Shown here: positions 6,208 to 6,347 of the stretch, one piece after another | How the letters are laid out: every line of letters begins with the position of its first letter | Numbering within the stretch: position 1 is the first letter of the stretch | DNA from: RGIG5612 sp045600845 | Lineage (GTDB): Bacteria > Bacillota > Clostridia > Lachnospirales > Lachnospiraceae | Direction: 5' to 3' | Length of the DNA: 6,347 nucleotides | NCBI GenBank assembly: GCA_045600845.1 | Contig: JAZRYR010000031.1 | Location: 1 to 6,347 of the forward strand | The notes under the pieces: model-generated | Database searches by the model: none | The model's input: the letters and a program-made list of their open reading frames with translations, nothing else | What the model was told of the DNA's origin: nothing | Made by a program: the position numbers and the translations under genes

Positions 6208-6347
6208 ATGGAAATTAGAATTGAAAAGAACCCTAATCCGGCTCAGAAACCTACAGACGAAAGCAAGCTTGGTTTTGGCAGAGTATTTACAGACCACATG
6301 TTTGTCATGGATTGGTACAAAGGAAAAGGCTGGGAAGATGCCAGAAT
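6208..6347 (+). CDS. ilvE: Branched-chain amino acid aminotransferase (3' partial)
   Basis: The first 46 codons of a class IV, PLP-dependent branched-chain aminotransferase, cut by the window end. This cytoplasmic enzyme interconverts valine, leucine and isoleucine with their 2-oxoacids using 2-oxoglutarate/glutamate. The recognisable N-terminal block is LGFGRVFTDHMFVMDW (residues 21-36) followed by GKGWEDAR, the start pattern of the eukaryotic-like, longer BCAT group common in Firmicutes (about 340-360 residues in full). The PLP lysine lies beyond the window. It follows the fusion gene by 51 bases on the same strand; its substrates are the 2-oxoacids handled by the VorB-type oxidoreductase, which strengthens a branched-chain role for the cluster. 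It may be co-transcribed or have its own promoter. Confidence 0.88.
   Translation, partial: MEIRIEKNPNPAQKPTDESKLGFGRVFTDHMFVMDWYKGKGWEDAR

Overview
This window looks like one co-directional gene cluster on the + strand of an obligate anaerobe. It is most likely a member of the Clostridia, probably Lachnospiraceae-like. That placement rests on three things: a ferredoxin-dependent 2-oxoacid oxidoreductase, strong AGGAGG-type ribosome binding sites with moderate GC, and an IlvE N-terminus that reads like those of gut Firmicutes. It is a judgement by eye, not the result of a search.

Layout: the window opens inside the alpha subunit of a branched-chain (VorB-type) 2-oxoacid:ferredoxin oxidoreductase (1-978). 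The TPP- and iron-sulfur-binding beta subunit (975-1718) and the gamma subunit (1721-2251) follow. Next come a 470-residue relative of 2-isopropylmalate synthase (2270-3682), an 825-residue protein joining a sugar-isomerase/epimerase-type TIM barrel to an AMP-forming acyl-CoA synthetase (3679-6156), and, after a 51-base gap, the 5' end of a branched-chain aminotransferase gene, ilvE (6208 to the window end). Genes overlap by 4 bases at 975 and 3679 and otherwise sit 2 to 51 bases apart, so an operon with translational coupling is likely. No RNA gene, mobile element, CRISPR array or convincing terminator was seen, and there is no gene-free stretch longer than 51 bases.

How the genes may work together (inference): the acyl-CoA synthetase would activate a branched-chain acid such as isobutyrate, isovalerate or 2-methylbutyrate. 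The oxidoreductase would reductively carboxylate the CoA ester to the 2-oxoacid, and IlvE would aminate it to valine, leucine or isoleucine. This is the known route by which some anaerobes build branched-chain amino acids from scavenged volatile fatty acids. The opposite, oxidative direction cannot be excluded from sequence.

The two unusual parts are the two central genes. The LeuA relative has lost essentially all residues expected to bind the catalytic metal, yet keeps a well-preserved LeuA-type C-terminal regulatory domain, so it may be a leucine-sensing pseudoenzyme or have a new activity. The next gene fuses an apparently intact metal-dependent TIM barrel to an apparently intact acyl-CoA synthetase, an architecture whose combined function I do not recognise.
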